This document shows, piece after piece, positions 1-7,276 of a stretch of DNA of 27,283 nt (position 1 is the stretch's first letter; every line of letters begins with the position of its first letter). This DNA comes from an uncultured Armatimonadota bacterium (GTDB lineage: Bacteria; Armatimonadota; UBA5829; DTJY01), in contig CALNCU010000256.1 of assembly GCA_937875395.1 (NCBI GenBank), positions 1-27,283 on the forward strand, written 5' to 3'. The notes under the pieces were generated by a model, which was not told where the DNA came from, made no database searches, and worked only from the letters and a program-made list of their open reading frames with translations. The translations under genes and the position numbers were made by a program.

Positions 1-164
1 GGCTTGCATCCAAGGCCGTTGAATGCCTCCTTGGGAACAATAGCGGCGTAATGGTGGGGCTTGAGCAAAACACCCTTACAACAACACCCCTTGCCAAAAT
101 CTTTGAGACAATCCGTCCGGCGGACGAGGAACTCTTAAAGCTGGAGCAGATGATTGCTCTTTAG
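1..164 (+). CDS. pfkA: 6-phosphofructokinase, C-terminal fragment (5' end outside window)
   Basis: Only the last 53 or so residues are present, read in the frame beginning at base 3 and stopping with TAG at 162-164. The visible protein contains KAVECLLGNNSGVMVGLEQN followed by a TPL segment. This matches the end of bacterial PfkA proteins, where a helix with the pattern AVxLLxxGxxGxMVGI is followed by a short strand and a PL/DI helix. PfkA phosphorylates fructose 6-phosphate to the 1,6-bisphosphate in glycolysis. The active site lies upstream of the window, so ATP and pyrophosphate types cannot be told apart. The next gene starts 53 bases downstream on the same strand, so the two may be co-transcribed. 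The assignment rests on a short tail. Confidence 0.7.
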   Translation, partial: LASKAVECLLGNNSGVMVGLEQNTLTTTPLAKIFETIRPADEELLKLEQMIAL

Positions 165-217
165 ATGCAATACGGCCAAGGGTATATGACATATTGACAA
201 GTCGGATGGAGAATGAA

Positions 218-1726
218 ATGAGCAAGGCAGATAGACTGGAGAGATTAGAAAAGGGGATGCCGGTACTTCTGGGCGGAGATAGCATAGTCACTATCTCAGA
301 GGAGCTTGCAGAAAAGTTCCGTCCAGGCGACAGGCTGATTGCCGTCCGAAAAACAGAAGAGATTCTGCATGTGCCGGGAAACATACATCGCCTGGTTACA
401 AAAGCGGTGGACGGAGCGCTTGCAGCGTTCCATGAGCAGCAGGGCGCTCCTGATGACAGGTTCACGCTCTTCTACACGCTCTTTGCCCAGAGCCTTGCAG
501 ACGACGGCATATGGTCTGCTATTGCTGCAGAAAATGACAAGGATATAGCCCGCGCAAAAAAGAAGGGCCGCTCCACAACCCGCCTTGCGGCGGACGAGAA
601 GATGCGGAAGAACATGATCCAGGGGCTCTATCAGTGGCGCGACTTGCCATCCCGGCGTGACAAAGTCACAGATGTCATAGAGCATGACGGATGGGCGGTG
701 GATAAGGTTGTAAGTCCCTGCGGCGTGGTGGCCTTTGTCTTTGAAGGCAGGCCTAACGTGCTTGCAGATGCAACAGGGGTGCTTAGAAGCGGAAACACCG
801 CAGTCTTTCGCATAGGAAGCGATGCGCTTGGCACGGCAAAGGCCATAATGCAGCATGCGCTCACCCCGTCACTTATAAAGGCCGGGCTCCCGGCAGGCGC
901 CGTCACGCTTCTTGAGAGCGCTGAACACTCCGCGGGCTGGGCGCTCTTTGCAGATTCCCGGCTTGCGCTTGCAGTGGCTCGGGGTTCCGGGCGTGCGGTT
1001 GATCTCCTTGGTGCCGTAGCTCGTGAAGCCGGAAACGCCGTCAGCCTGCATGGGACAGGCGGCGGCTGGATTATTGCAGATGAAGCGGCGAATTCCAAAA
1101 AGTTTGAGCTTGCCGTGTTCAATTCCTGCGATCGAAAGGTCTGCAACACGGTAAACACCATCTGCATCCCCCGCTCGCGTGCCGGGGAGCTTGTGCCTGC
1201 AATGCTCTCCGCTCTTGGCCGGCGGGGGGAGTGTCTAGGACATGGGTATCGCATTCACGTGCCGGAAGGGAGCCTTGACATAATCCCGGCGGAACTCTTC
1301 CAAAGAGAGGTGGACGTTTTGCGCGCAAGCGGCATAGTCAAAGAAAAGGTTGCCACACCTCTTCCGGCAGATCAGCTTGGACGGGAATGGGAATGGGAAC
1401 AGACCCCGGAGGTCACCATCTGCGCAATAGGCGGGCTTGATGAGGGAATAAAGCTCTTCAACGCTCAAAGCCCTCTGCTTGTAGCCTCTCTTATAAGTGA
1501 AGACCAAGAGTCGCATGAGAGGTTCTTAAAGGAGATAAACGCGCCCTTTATAGGTAATGGGTTTACGCGCTGGGTGGATGGCCAGTACGCTCTTTGCAGG
1601 CCGGAACTGGGGCTCTCTAACTGGCAGAACGGGCGGATACTTGCTCGCGGAGGAGTGCTTACCGGAGATGGCGTTTTCACCGTAAAGCTGCGCGTGCGGC
1701 AGAGCAACCCGGATATACACAGGTAG
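218..1726 (+). CDS. proA: ProA-family (glutamate-5-semialdehyde dehydrogenase-like) aldehyde dehydrogenase, divergent and long
   Basis: This 502-residue protein belongs to the ProA branch of the aldehyde dehydrogenase superfamily; ProA reduces gamma-glutamyl phosphate to the semialdehyde in proline synthesis. Visible family blocks are GVVAFVFEGRPNV (about 169-181), LRSGNTAVFRIGSD, AGLPAGAVTLLES, and a catalytic-cysteine block KVCNTVNT with the cysteine near residue 309, equivalent to the CNTVET block of E. coli ProA. Usual ProA proteins are about 415-420 residues. This one has roughly 85 extra N-terminal residues and a C-terminus that departs from the usual ending. ATG at 218 was chosen because GGAG lies at 208-211 with 6 bases of spacing; an in-frame TTG at 194 and ATG at 206 are alternatives. 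No proB is visible, so the true substrate is uncertain. Confidence 0.68.
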   Translation: MSKADRLERLEKGMPVLLGGDSIVTISEELAEKFRPGDRLIAVRKTEEILHVPGNIHRLVTKAVDGALAAFHEQQGAPDDRFTLFYTLFAQSLADDGIWSAIAAENDKDIARAKKKGRSTTRLAADEKMRKNMIQGLYQWRDLPSRRDKVTDVIEHDGWAVDKVVSPCGVVAFVFEGRPNVLADATGVLRSGNTAVFRIGSDALGTAKAIMQHALTPSLIKAGLPAGAVTLLESAEHSAGWALFADSRLALAVARGSGRAVDLLGAVAREAGNAVSLHGTGGGWIIADEAANSKKFELAVFNSCDRKVCNTVNTICIPRSRAGELVPAMLSALGRRGECLGHGYRIHVPEGSLDIIPAELFQREVDVLRASGIVKEKVATPLPADQLGREWEWEQTPEVTICAIGGLDEGIKLFNAQSPLLVASLISEDQESHERFLKEINAPFIGNGFTRWVDGQYALCRPELGLSNWQNGRILARGGVLTGDGVFTVKLRVRQSNPDIHR

Positions 1727-1943
1727 GGGATCCGGCATACCAGACCCCTCGCCACCTCTGGCAATGGCAAAAGGCAAACAGGGGCTTTGGCCGCAGAACG
1801 AAGCATTACCCACATCAAACCTCTGCAGCCGAGTAATATGGGGCTGTTAACCTAAATTTATGCGCAGGAGTGGGAGACATCCAGTTTTTAATGGCATTAC
1901 CCACTCCCCGCCGCGCCGGTATTGAAGCTAAAGTTAACTGGTG
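1727..1943. other. Intergenic region between convergent genes, with an inverted repeat and a direct repeat
   Basis: This gap separates the convergent ProA-like and MerR-like genes. It holds an 8-bp perfect inverted repeat, GGAGTGGG at 1867-1874 and CCCACTCC at 1900-1907. The 11-mer GCATTACCCAC occurs twice, at 1803-1813 and 1894-1904, and the second copy overlaps the right arm. A weaker CCAGA/TCTGG hairpin sits just after the proA stop. No T-tract follows either hairpin, so a standard terminator is not supported. Confidence 0.4.
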
Positions 1944-2468
1944 CTAACCGCCAAAGATTCTTTTATACCAGGGTTTTTTGGCATCCTCTTCTTTTTGTGC
2001 AGGAGCCAGCATCTTTAGTTCTTCCTGCAGAATCTCTACCTTGCCCTGAAGAAAGCCTACCTGTCCAGACCGTTGCTCAAGCTGGTAATGCAGCTCTTTT
2101 GACTCTTTTTTAAGCTCTTTAATCTCGCTTGTAAGCGCGTCTATGACATACTTGACAGCAGGAGGCATCTCCGATTCCATTGCCGCCGCCTCTGCATCTT
2201 CTATCTGGCGAGCGCCGTCGTCACCTTCTACAACCTGGCCTTCAATCACCTCTGCCTGCGCACGCTCTTTCTGCGGAGCACCGGCAGAGACTTTTTCGCG
2301 GAACGAAAGGATATCGTCGCGGTTAAACATCAGCCGTTTATGCCCGCCTACTCTTACGGACCGCACTTTTAGCTGTTTCTCTTTAACATAACGCCTCACC
2401 TGGCGATCGCTCTTGTCAAGAAGCTTCGCCACCTCGCTTATCGGTATGTCATAGACAATCTCTTCCAT
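1944..2468 (-). CDS. MerR/excisionase-type helix-turn-helix protein with C-terminal coiled coil
   Basis: This 174-residue protein starts with a small winged helix-turn-helix (about residues 5-55): ISEVAKLLDKSDRQVRRYVK is the helix-turn-helix, and GGHKRLMFNRDDILSF is the wing typical of MerR or excisionase DNA-binding domains. An acidic linker follows, then a charged segment of about 55 residues (about 110-160) with heptad-like spacing, probably a dimerising coiled coil, and a short basic aromatic tail (KPWYKRIFGG). It lies 27 bases downstream of parB on the same strand, so the two are probably co-transcribed. ATG at 2468 was chosen over GTG at 2480 because AAGGAG at 2480-2485 would overlap or abut the GTG. 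The pairing suggests a chromosome-organisation or regulatory role, but no function is established. Confidence 0.7.
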   Translation of the reverse strand: MEEIVYDIPISEVAKLLDKSDRQVRRYVKEKQLKVRSVRVGGHKRLMFNRDDILSFREKVSAGAPQKERAQAEVIEGQVVEGDDGARQIEDAEAAAMESEMPPAVKYVIDALTSEIKELKKESKELHYQLEQRSGQVGFLQGKVEILQEELKMLAPAQKEEDAKKPWYKRIFGG

Positions 2469-2495
2469 GAAAGGGTACACTCCTTTTGAGATATT

Positions 2496-3308
2496 TTATA
2501 TCTGGGACATAAGGTCAAGAATACGCATAAGGTCTTCGTCATCGTAGAAATCTATCTCTATTCTCCCCTTGCTCCCGCCCGAACGAGTGATGGCTACTCT
2601 GGTACCCAGGAACCGGCGGAGCTTATCCTCTACGTTGGCAAGGTTTGCATCAACCCCGGCTGTTGCACGTGCAACATTTAATTTTCTTCTTTGGGATTTC
2701 AGGGATTCCGGCGATCTTGCAAGACCTTCCGTATCCCTCACGGAAAGCCCTCTAAGAAGGACTTGCTGCCAAAGGCGCATCTGCGCCCTTTGATCTTGGA
2801 GGGAGAGGATTGCGCGTGCGTGGCCTTCGGTTATCTCTTCGGCGGCCAGGCTTTTAAGGATGGGTTCGGGGAGGCTGAGCAGCCGGAGGGTGTTTGCCAC
2901 CGTTGAGCGCCTTTTCCCTACCCTCTCCGCAACCTGCTCCTGTGTCAGCCTAAACTCTTCTATAAGACGCTTGTAGGCTTCTGCACATTCAAGAGGGTTA
3001 ATATCTTCTCTTTGAATATTTTCTATAAGCGCAATCTCAAGGGATTTCCTATCATCCATGACACGGCAGACGGCCGGTATCTTTTTAAGGCCCGCTCTAA
3101 CAGACGCCCGGAACCGGCGCTCTCCTGCCACAAGCTCAAAGGCGCCGCCGGGAAACGGGCGCACCACAATAGGCTCGATAACCCCATTCGCCCGTATGGA
3201 TTCTGCCAGTTCCAGCAGGCGTTCTTCATTGAAAGACTTGCGAGGCTGGAAGGGGTTTAAGCGTATTTTGTCTATGTCAATCTCTGCAATTGTCTGAACT
3301 TGTGCCAT
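2496..3308 (-). CDS. parB: ParB/Spo0J-family chromosome-partitioning protein
   Basis: This 270-residue protein has the ParB plan. The N-terminal CTPase/ParB-N domain contains LNPFQPRKSF, IEPIVVRPF and the diagnostic box GERRFRAS near residues 60-70. Next come ALIENIQREDINPLECAEAY and a helix-turn-helix of the KorB/ParB type (LTQEQVAERVGKRRSTVANTLRLL), then a C-terminal dimerisation segment. ParB proteins bind parS, spread as CTP-dependent clamps and work with the ATPase ParA to segregate chromosomes. No parA lies next to it: nadB is upstream and the MerR-like gene downstream. No canonical parS sequence was noticed by eye. The ATG at 3308 is used; an in-frame TTG lies at 3320, and neither has a clear ribosome binding site. 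Confidence 0.9.
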   Translation of the reverse strand: MAQVQTIAEIDIDKIRLNPFQPRKSFNEERLLELAESIRANGVIEPIVVRPFPGGAFELVAGERRFRASVRAGLKKIPAVCRVMDDRKSLEIALIENIQREDINPLECAEAYKRLIEEFRLTQEQVAERVGKRRSTVANTLRLLSLPEPILKSLAAEEITEGHARAILSLQDQRAQMRLWQQVLLRGLSVRDTEGLARSPESLKSQRRKLNVARATAGVDANLANVEDKLRRFLGTRVAITRSGGSKGRIEIDFYDDEDLMRILDLMSQI

Positions 3309-3351
3309 GCTTGCATCCAAACCCTAAGACTCTCTTTCAAGGGCGCCGGAT

Positions 3352-3366
3352 TATGTCTACGACATA
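3352..3366. promoter_or_regulatory. 15-bp perfect palindrome upstream of parB
   Basis: TATGTC at 3352-3357 and GACATA at 3361-3366 are exact reverse complements separated by TAC. The site lies 44 bases upstream of the parB ATG, a suitable place for an operator. It does not resemble the parS consensus. A regulatory role is inference only. Confidence 0.3.
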
Positions 3367-3510
3367 CCACGCCCGAGCTTACTTTCAACGCCGGCTGTAT
3401 CAATTCCTTCATAATAGTTATAGAAATGGAAGAGTTTTATTGGGGAATGATACTTTTGAAGGGGGCGGCTATTTCATTTACGTCGGACGGAGCCGGGGTA
3501 AGCCACCGCA

Positions 3511-3648
3511 GGGTGCTTAATTATCTACACATGCTTCGGCAGCGGCGCCTCCGGCTCTGCGACCGAAGTATCACCCCACGGGTTGATGCACATTGCTTCG
3601 GCAGCGACGTGCTTTGCACTCTGCGACCGAAGTATCAACCCAGGGTTG
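3511..3648 (+). repeat. Dispersed composite hairpin repeat, two tandem units (cluster 1)
   Basis: The first unit follows a conserved leader, GGGTGCTTAATTATCTACAC (3511-3530). Hairpin 1 pairs CTTCGG (3534-3539) with CCGAAG (3563-3568), with CAG/CTG and an inner GCC-TCC-GGC stem inside. Hairpin 2 pairs ATCACCCC (3570-3577) with GGGTTGAT (3580-3587), one mismatch. The second unit pairs CTTCGG (3596-3601) with CCGAAG (3627-3632), but its inner stem is GTGC-TTT-GCAC (3609-3619); hairpin 2 is CAACCC-A-GGGTTG (3636-3648). Related copies occur near 12.6-12.9 kb and 27.0-27.1 kb. Confidence 0.85.
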
Positions 3649-3747
3649 GCACACCTCGATTTGATAGCGAAGGCTTTTGCGCTCTGTGGAGAAAGCATTC
3701 GGTCAGCGGGCTTTATTTGTCATAGTCATTGCGGCGGAGTATTGCCC

Positions 3748-5337
3748 TTATGTCTTAATAAGAACGGTGTCACGTTTGCAGTTTGTATCATCCGGTTGAG
3801 GGTAGTCCAGATTGTAGTTCAGGCCCCGGCTCTCTTTTCTGCTGAGAGCAGAGCCTATTATAAGCCCAGCAACTGTTACTATGTTTCTAAGTTCTATCAG
3901 TTCTGCAGAGAGGCATCCGGCTTTGTAGAGATTTTCTACATCTTTGGCAATATCGGCAAGTTCTGTCTCTGCTGTTTCTAATCTTTCGTTGGTGCGGACT
4001 ATTCCCACATAGCGCCACATCAGCTGGTGCACCCTATCTGCAAGGCTTGTTACGGTTTTGCGGTTGACAATATTGACATGGCTGGATTTGTCATAGTCAA
4101 CCAGGCTATCGCACGCCCAGCCGGAGATGTGCCGCTCTGCATCCTTCGCCGCCCGGTGTGCAAAAACAAGGGCTTCCAGAAGCGAGTTGCTGGCAAGACG
4201 GTTTGCACCGTGGACTCCTGTGCAGGCAACCTCGCCGCATGCGTAGAGGCGCTTGATGCTACTCTCTGCCATAAGATTGGTGCGTACGCCGCCGCAGGAG
4301 TAGTGCGCCGCCGGGACTATGGGGATAAGCTCTTTTGTTATGTCTATGCCAACGGAGAGACACTTGCCATAGATATTGGGGAACCTGGACTTTACCCGCT
4401 CTGCATCAAGGTGTGTGACGTCAAGGTAGACACACTCGGCCCCGCTCTTTTTAAGTTCTGCATCTATAGCGCGGGCCACTATGTCACGCGGGGCAAGGCA
4501 GTTCATCTTGTGGTAGTTCTCCATAAAAGTGCTGCCGTTTGCAAGCCTTAGAATACCGCCCTCTCCCCTTACTGCTTCTGATATAAGGAAGGAACGCGCC
4601 TCCGGGTGGTAAAGGCAGGTTGGGTGGAACTGGATGAACTCCATGTTCTCTATCTCTGCTCCTGCGCGGTAGGCCATGGCAACGCCGTCCCCTGTGGCAA
4701 TCACAGGGTTTGTGGTGTGAAGATACACCCTGCCGCATCCGCCCGTTGCAAGCATGGTTACCTTGGCTCTGAATGCGGTGACTTCTTCTGTCTCTGTATC
4801 AAGAACGTAGGCGCCGCAGCAGACAAGCTCTCCGTTCGGCCTGCGGGTTGTTATAAGATCAACTGCAAAATCATGCTCAAAGAGGCGGATGTTCTCTTCT
4901 CGTTTTGCCTGCACAACAAGGGCGCGTTCTATCTCTTTGCCGGTAAGGTCGTCTGCGTGCAGAATCCGTCTGCGGGAGTGACCGCCTTCGCGGCCAAGTG
5001 CAAAGCGTTCCTCTCCGTTTGGGAGGCGTTCTTTGCTGAAGCGCACGCCAAGTTCTATGAGTTCCCGGACATGTCCGGGGCCTTCCTTAACCAGGACTTC
5101 AACGGCGTCTTCCTTGCAAAGCCCGGCACCGGCCACAAGGGTATCCTGAATGTGCAAGCCGAACGAATCATCAAGGCTGGTGACGCTTGCTATACCGCCC
5201 TGCGCATGGTTTGTGTTTGATTCTGTATCACTCTTTTTTGTTATAAGGGCGACTTTTCCGAATTTGCATACCTTGAGGGCATAACTTAAACCGGCAATGC
5301 CGCTCCCCAGGACTAAAAAATCCACATTCGTGGACAT
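3748..5337 (-). CDS. nadB: L-aspartate oxidase (NAD biosynthesis)
   Basis: This 529-residue flavoprotein oxidises L-aspartate to iminoaspartate, the first step of de novo NAD synthesis. The N-terminal FAD dinucleotide fold has GSGIAGLSYAL at about residues 11-21. Family blocks follow in order: NHAQGGIASV, GREGGHSRRRILHADDLTGKEIE, GGCGRVYLHTTNP, GDGVAMAYRAGAEIENMEFIQFHPT, SEAVRGEGGIL and ACGEVACTGVHGANRLASNSLLE, and then the C-terminal helical domain. The length is typical of NadB, and the histidine/arginine-containing active-site blocks favour NadB over succinate dehydrogenase. NadB can pass electrons to oxygen or fumarate, so it suits anaerobes too. NadA and nadC are not in the window. A strong promoter lies 46 bases upstream. 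Confidence 0.95.
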   Translation of the reverse strand: MSTNVDFLVLGSGIAGLSYALKVCKFGKVALITKKSDTESNTNHAQGGIASVTSLDDSFGLHIQDTLVAGAGLCKEDAVEVLVKEGPGHVRELIELGVRFSKERLPNGEERFALGREGGHSRRRILHADDLTGKEIERALVVQAKREENIRLFEHDFAVDLITTRRPNGELVCCGAYVLDTETEEVTAFRAKVTMLATGGCGRVYLHTTNPVIATGDGVAMAYRAGAEIENMEFIQFHPTCLYHPEARSFLISEAVRGEGGILRLANGSTFMENYHKMNCLAPRDIVARAIDAELKKSGAECVYLDVTHLDAERVKSRFPNIYGKCLSVGIDITKELIPIVPAAHYSCGGVRTNLMAESSIKRLYACGEVACTGVHGANRLASNSLLEALVFAHRAAKDAERHISGWACDSLVDYDKSSHVNIVNRKTVTSLADRVHQLMWRYVGIVRTNERLETAETELADIAKDVENLYKAGCLSAELIELRNIVTVAGLIIGSALSRKESRGLNYNLDYPQPDDTNCKRDTVLIKT

Positions 5338-5389
5338 AAGGATGGAACCCCCATTAAAAACCTCTCGGCAGATACCTGCCAGCAGGTTA

Positions 5390-5418
5390 ATTATCGCACT
5401 TTAATTGCGCATGGTCAA
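5390..5418 (-). promoter_or_regulatory. Sigma-70 type promoter for nadB
   Basis: On the minus strand TTGACC (5418-5413) and GATAAT (5395-5390) are separated by 17 bases, one mismatch from consensus in each hexamer. The predicted start near 5383 gives a leader of about 46 bases before the nadB ATG. Confidence 0.65.
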
Positions 5419-5559
5419 CCCGAAATGGCGAGCCGGTATATAATAAGGTTAAAAGTTTTCTTATTGCCGGGCAGATGCCGGACTTACCGGAAGAAAAGCG
5501 GTCTATGGGTTTGCAGAACATTCCGGGGGAACGCACCCGGCCCCTTTCTCATCTCATCC

Positions 5560-5589
5560 TTGACAGTCTCCTGAGAGTAGCGGTACAAT
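5560..5589 (+). promoter_or_regulatory. Sigma-70 type promoter for the lipoprotein gene
   Basis: A consensus -35 TTGACA (5560-5565) lies 18 bases before a -10 TACAAT (5584-5589). The predicted start near 5596 gives a leader of about 80 bases to the ATG at 5679. The rest of the gap between the nadB promoter and this one shows no gene. Confidence 0.65.
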
Positions 5590-5678
5590 CAGCTAAACTA
5601 AACTTTATCTTCTAAACAAAGTACGCTTGTGACAGCGGCAGAGACTTAGCGTTTGCAAAGTTGTTTGGGGAAATAAAA

Positions 5679-6119
5679 ATGCTATTTAAAAAGTTGGGAT
5701 TCCACGCGTATGCTCTTCTTGCGCTGGCACTCCTTTTGCCCCTTGTCTGCGGCTGCGGCGGCGGTGGCGGAACTCCGTCTCCCCTAAGCATCCAGAATGC
5801 ACAGGTGATAGTTCCCAGCAATGTGAGAGAGGGCAAGGGAGGGGCCATAACCGTAAGCGCAGATGTTACTTCTCCGTACGCAATATCTTACGTCAGGGCC
5901 ACGGTTGCCTCTTCAACATCCAGTGAAACAAAAGATCTTGCACTAGGCGCAGGGGTAAACTATTCTGAGAATTTTATTGTGCCGGATTTTCCATCGGTCA
6001 CTCCGCAGACTAAAACCTATACCGTGACTATAGCGGCCAGGGATGCGGAAGGGAATACGTCCAGCACATCCAGCTCTTTTCAGGTGTCTTCTATAGAGTC
6101 TCCAGAGCCTAGGCCTTAA
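5679..6119 (+). CDS. Small secreted lipoprotein with Ig-like/beta-sandwich domain, function unknown
   Basis: The 146-residue product starts with a basic N-terminus (MLFKKLGF), a hydrophobic stretch and a lipobox-like VCGC, with the likely lipidated cysteine at residue 26 followed by a glycine run. The remainder, about residues 40-135, alternates hydrophobic and polar residues (GGAITVSADVTSPYAISYVRA, then KTYTVTIAARDAEGNTSSTSS), as in bacterial Ig-like or cadherin-like surface domains. ATG at 5679 was preferred to TTG at 5661 because GGGGA sits at 5667-5671 and a lipoprotein signal begins here. It converges with ruvB, with only 11 bases between the stops. No specific function is recognised. 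Confidence 0.75.
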   Translation: MLFKKLGFHAYALLALALLLPLVCGCGGGGGTPSPLSIQNAQVIVPSNVREGKGGAITVSADVTSPYAISYVRATVASSTSSETKDLALGAGVNYSENFIVPDFPSVTPQTKTYTVTIAARDAEGNTSSTSSSFQVSSIESPEPRP

Positions 6120-6130
6120 CAGTAAGCCCG

Positions 6131-7201
6131 CTACGGAGCCAGCGGCAGCAGCGGCTCCCCTTCACCGTGAAATGCCATGCCAAGGTGGCGAAATGCCGTC
6201 TGGGTTGCCTTTCTGCCGCTTGGGGTGCGGTTTAAAAAGCCTATTTTAAGAAGGTACGGCTCTACCATGTCTACAAGGGTATCAGTCTCTTCGTTCAGTG
6301 TGGCTGAGAGGGCTTCTATGCCCACGGGCCCGCCGTTGTAGAACTCTATAATGGTTCTAAGAAAAGCTCTGTCCAGCTTGTCCAGCCCCATCTCGTCCAC
6401 CATCTCGCGGCCCAGTGCTATATCTGCAATTTTTTGCGTTACAACACCGTCATATTCCACCTCTGCAAAGTCGCGCACCCTTCGCAGAAGGCGGTTTGCT
6501 ATTCTGGGTGTGCCCCGGGAGCGCCGGGCAATTTCAAGCGCGCCGCCTGCTTCTATCGGGACGTTAAGGATGCGTGCGGAGCGTTCCACCACTTTTTTCA
6601 GTTCTTCCACAGAGTAGTAATCCATGTGGGCAAAGATTCCAAACCTGTCGCGCATGGGCGCAGAGAGCATGCCGGCGCGAGTAGTAGCCCCCACAAGGGT
6701 GAAACGTTTCAGGGGGATCTTAATTGTCTTGGCGTAGGCGCCCTTATCCAGCACAAAGTCCACCTGGAAGTCTTCCATGGCGGAGTAAAGGAACTCTTCT
6801 ATTACGCGGGAGAGACGGTGGATTTCGTCTATAAAGAGCACATCGCCTACTTCAAGGCTGGAGAGGATGCCCATGACATCTTTGGGCTTCTCCAGCGCCG
6901 GGCCGGAGGTGGAGATAATGCTTGCGCCCATCTCTGCCGCTATTATGTGCGCAAGGGTGGTCTTTCCAAGCCCCGGCGCGCCGTGCAGAAGCACATGCTC
7001 AAGGGGTTCCTGGCGGCGCCTGGCGGCCACTATGCCTATCTGCAGGTTTTCTACAACGGTTGTCTGCCCTATGTATTCATCAAGGGTGTGCGGGCGAAGG
7101 TTCCATTCCCTGCGGTCTTCTTCTTTTTCTATGGGAGAGACCACAGAGACTTCCTGGGCCTCCTCCTGATCGCCGGCGGATATTACCTTTTCTCGTGCCA
7201 T
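6131..7201 (-). CDS. ruvB: Holliday junction branch-migration ATPase RuvB
   Basis: RuvB is the AAA+ motor that drives branch migration of Holliday junctions together with RuvA. The 356-residue protein shows RPHTLDEYIGQ, Walker A GAPGLGKT (74-81), Walker B LFIDEIH (122-128), GATTRAGMLSAPMRDRFG with the arginine-finger region, and a C-terminal winged helix ending in GRKATQTAFRHLGM. The N-terminal 25 or so residues before the conserved core are acidic and longer than in E. coli. The start has GGAG 8 bases upstream. A spacer of 75 bases separates it from ruvA, with no clear internal promoter, so it is probably the last gene of the ruvCAB operon. Confidence 0.97.
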   Translation of the reverse strand: MAREKVISAGDQEEAQEVSVVSPIEKEEDRREWNLRPHTLDEYIGQTTVVENLQIGIVAARRRQEPLEHVLLHGAPGLGKTTLAHIIAAEMGASIISTSGPALEKPKDVMGILSSLEVGDVLFIDEIHRLSRVIEEFLYSAMEDFQVDFVLDKGAYAKTIKIPLKRFTLVGATTRAGMLSAPMRDRFGIFAHMDYYSVEELKKVVERSARILNVPIEAGGALEIARRSRGTPRIANRLLRRVRDFAEVEYDGVVTQKIADIALGREMVDEMGLDKLDRAFLRTIIEFYNGGPVGIEALSATLNEETDTLVDMVEPYLLKIGFLNRTPSGRKATQTAFRHLGMAFHGEGEPLLPLAP

Positions 7202-7276
7202 AACTGCTACTCCACCAAAAATTCTAAATTACGGGCCTGTCACAAACTTGACCATGACATTGACATAGACATGGAG

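Larger units (their letters stand above)
3309..3747. other. Intergenic region between parB start and nadB stop, holding a repeat cluster
   Basis: This gap of about 440 bp lies upstream of parB and downstream of nadB, both on the minus strand. It contains a 15-bp palindrome (TATGTC-TAC-GACATA, 3352-3366) just upstream of parB and two tandem units of the dispersed hairpin repeat (3511-3648). A decayed possible third copy lies around 3667-3705. The open frames crossing it follow the repeats and resemble no protein I recognise. No clear parB promoter was found. Confidence 0.6.

Noticed and set aside
3511..3648. CRISPR array interpretation of the repeats
   Set aside because: Units are palindromic over their whole length, few in number and unevenly spaced, with no unique spacers and no cas genes.
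3300..3725. Open frames crossing the parB-nadB gap
   Set aside because: They run through the hairpin repeats, have no recognisable domain and no good ribosome binding site, and the repeats recur between genes elsewhere.
2496..3747. parS site near parB
   Set aside because: No sequence close to the usual 16-bp parS palindrome was seen by eye; the 15-bp palindrome found is different.
5437..5444. TATAAT on the plus strand upstream of the lipoprotein gene
   Set aside because: No acceptable -35 lies 16-19 bases upstream, and a better promoter exists at 5560-5589.
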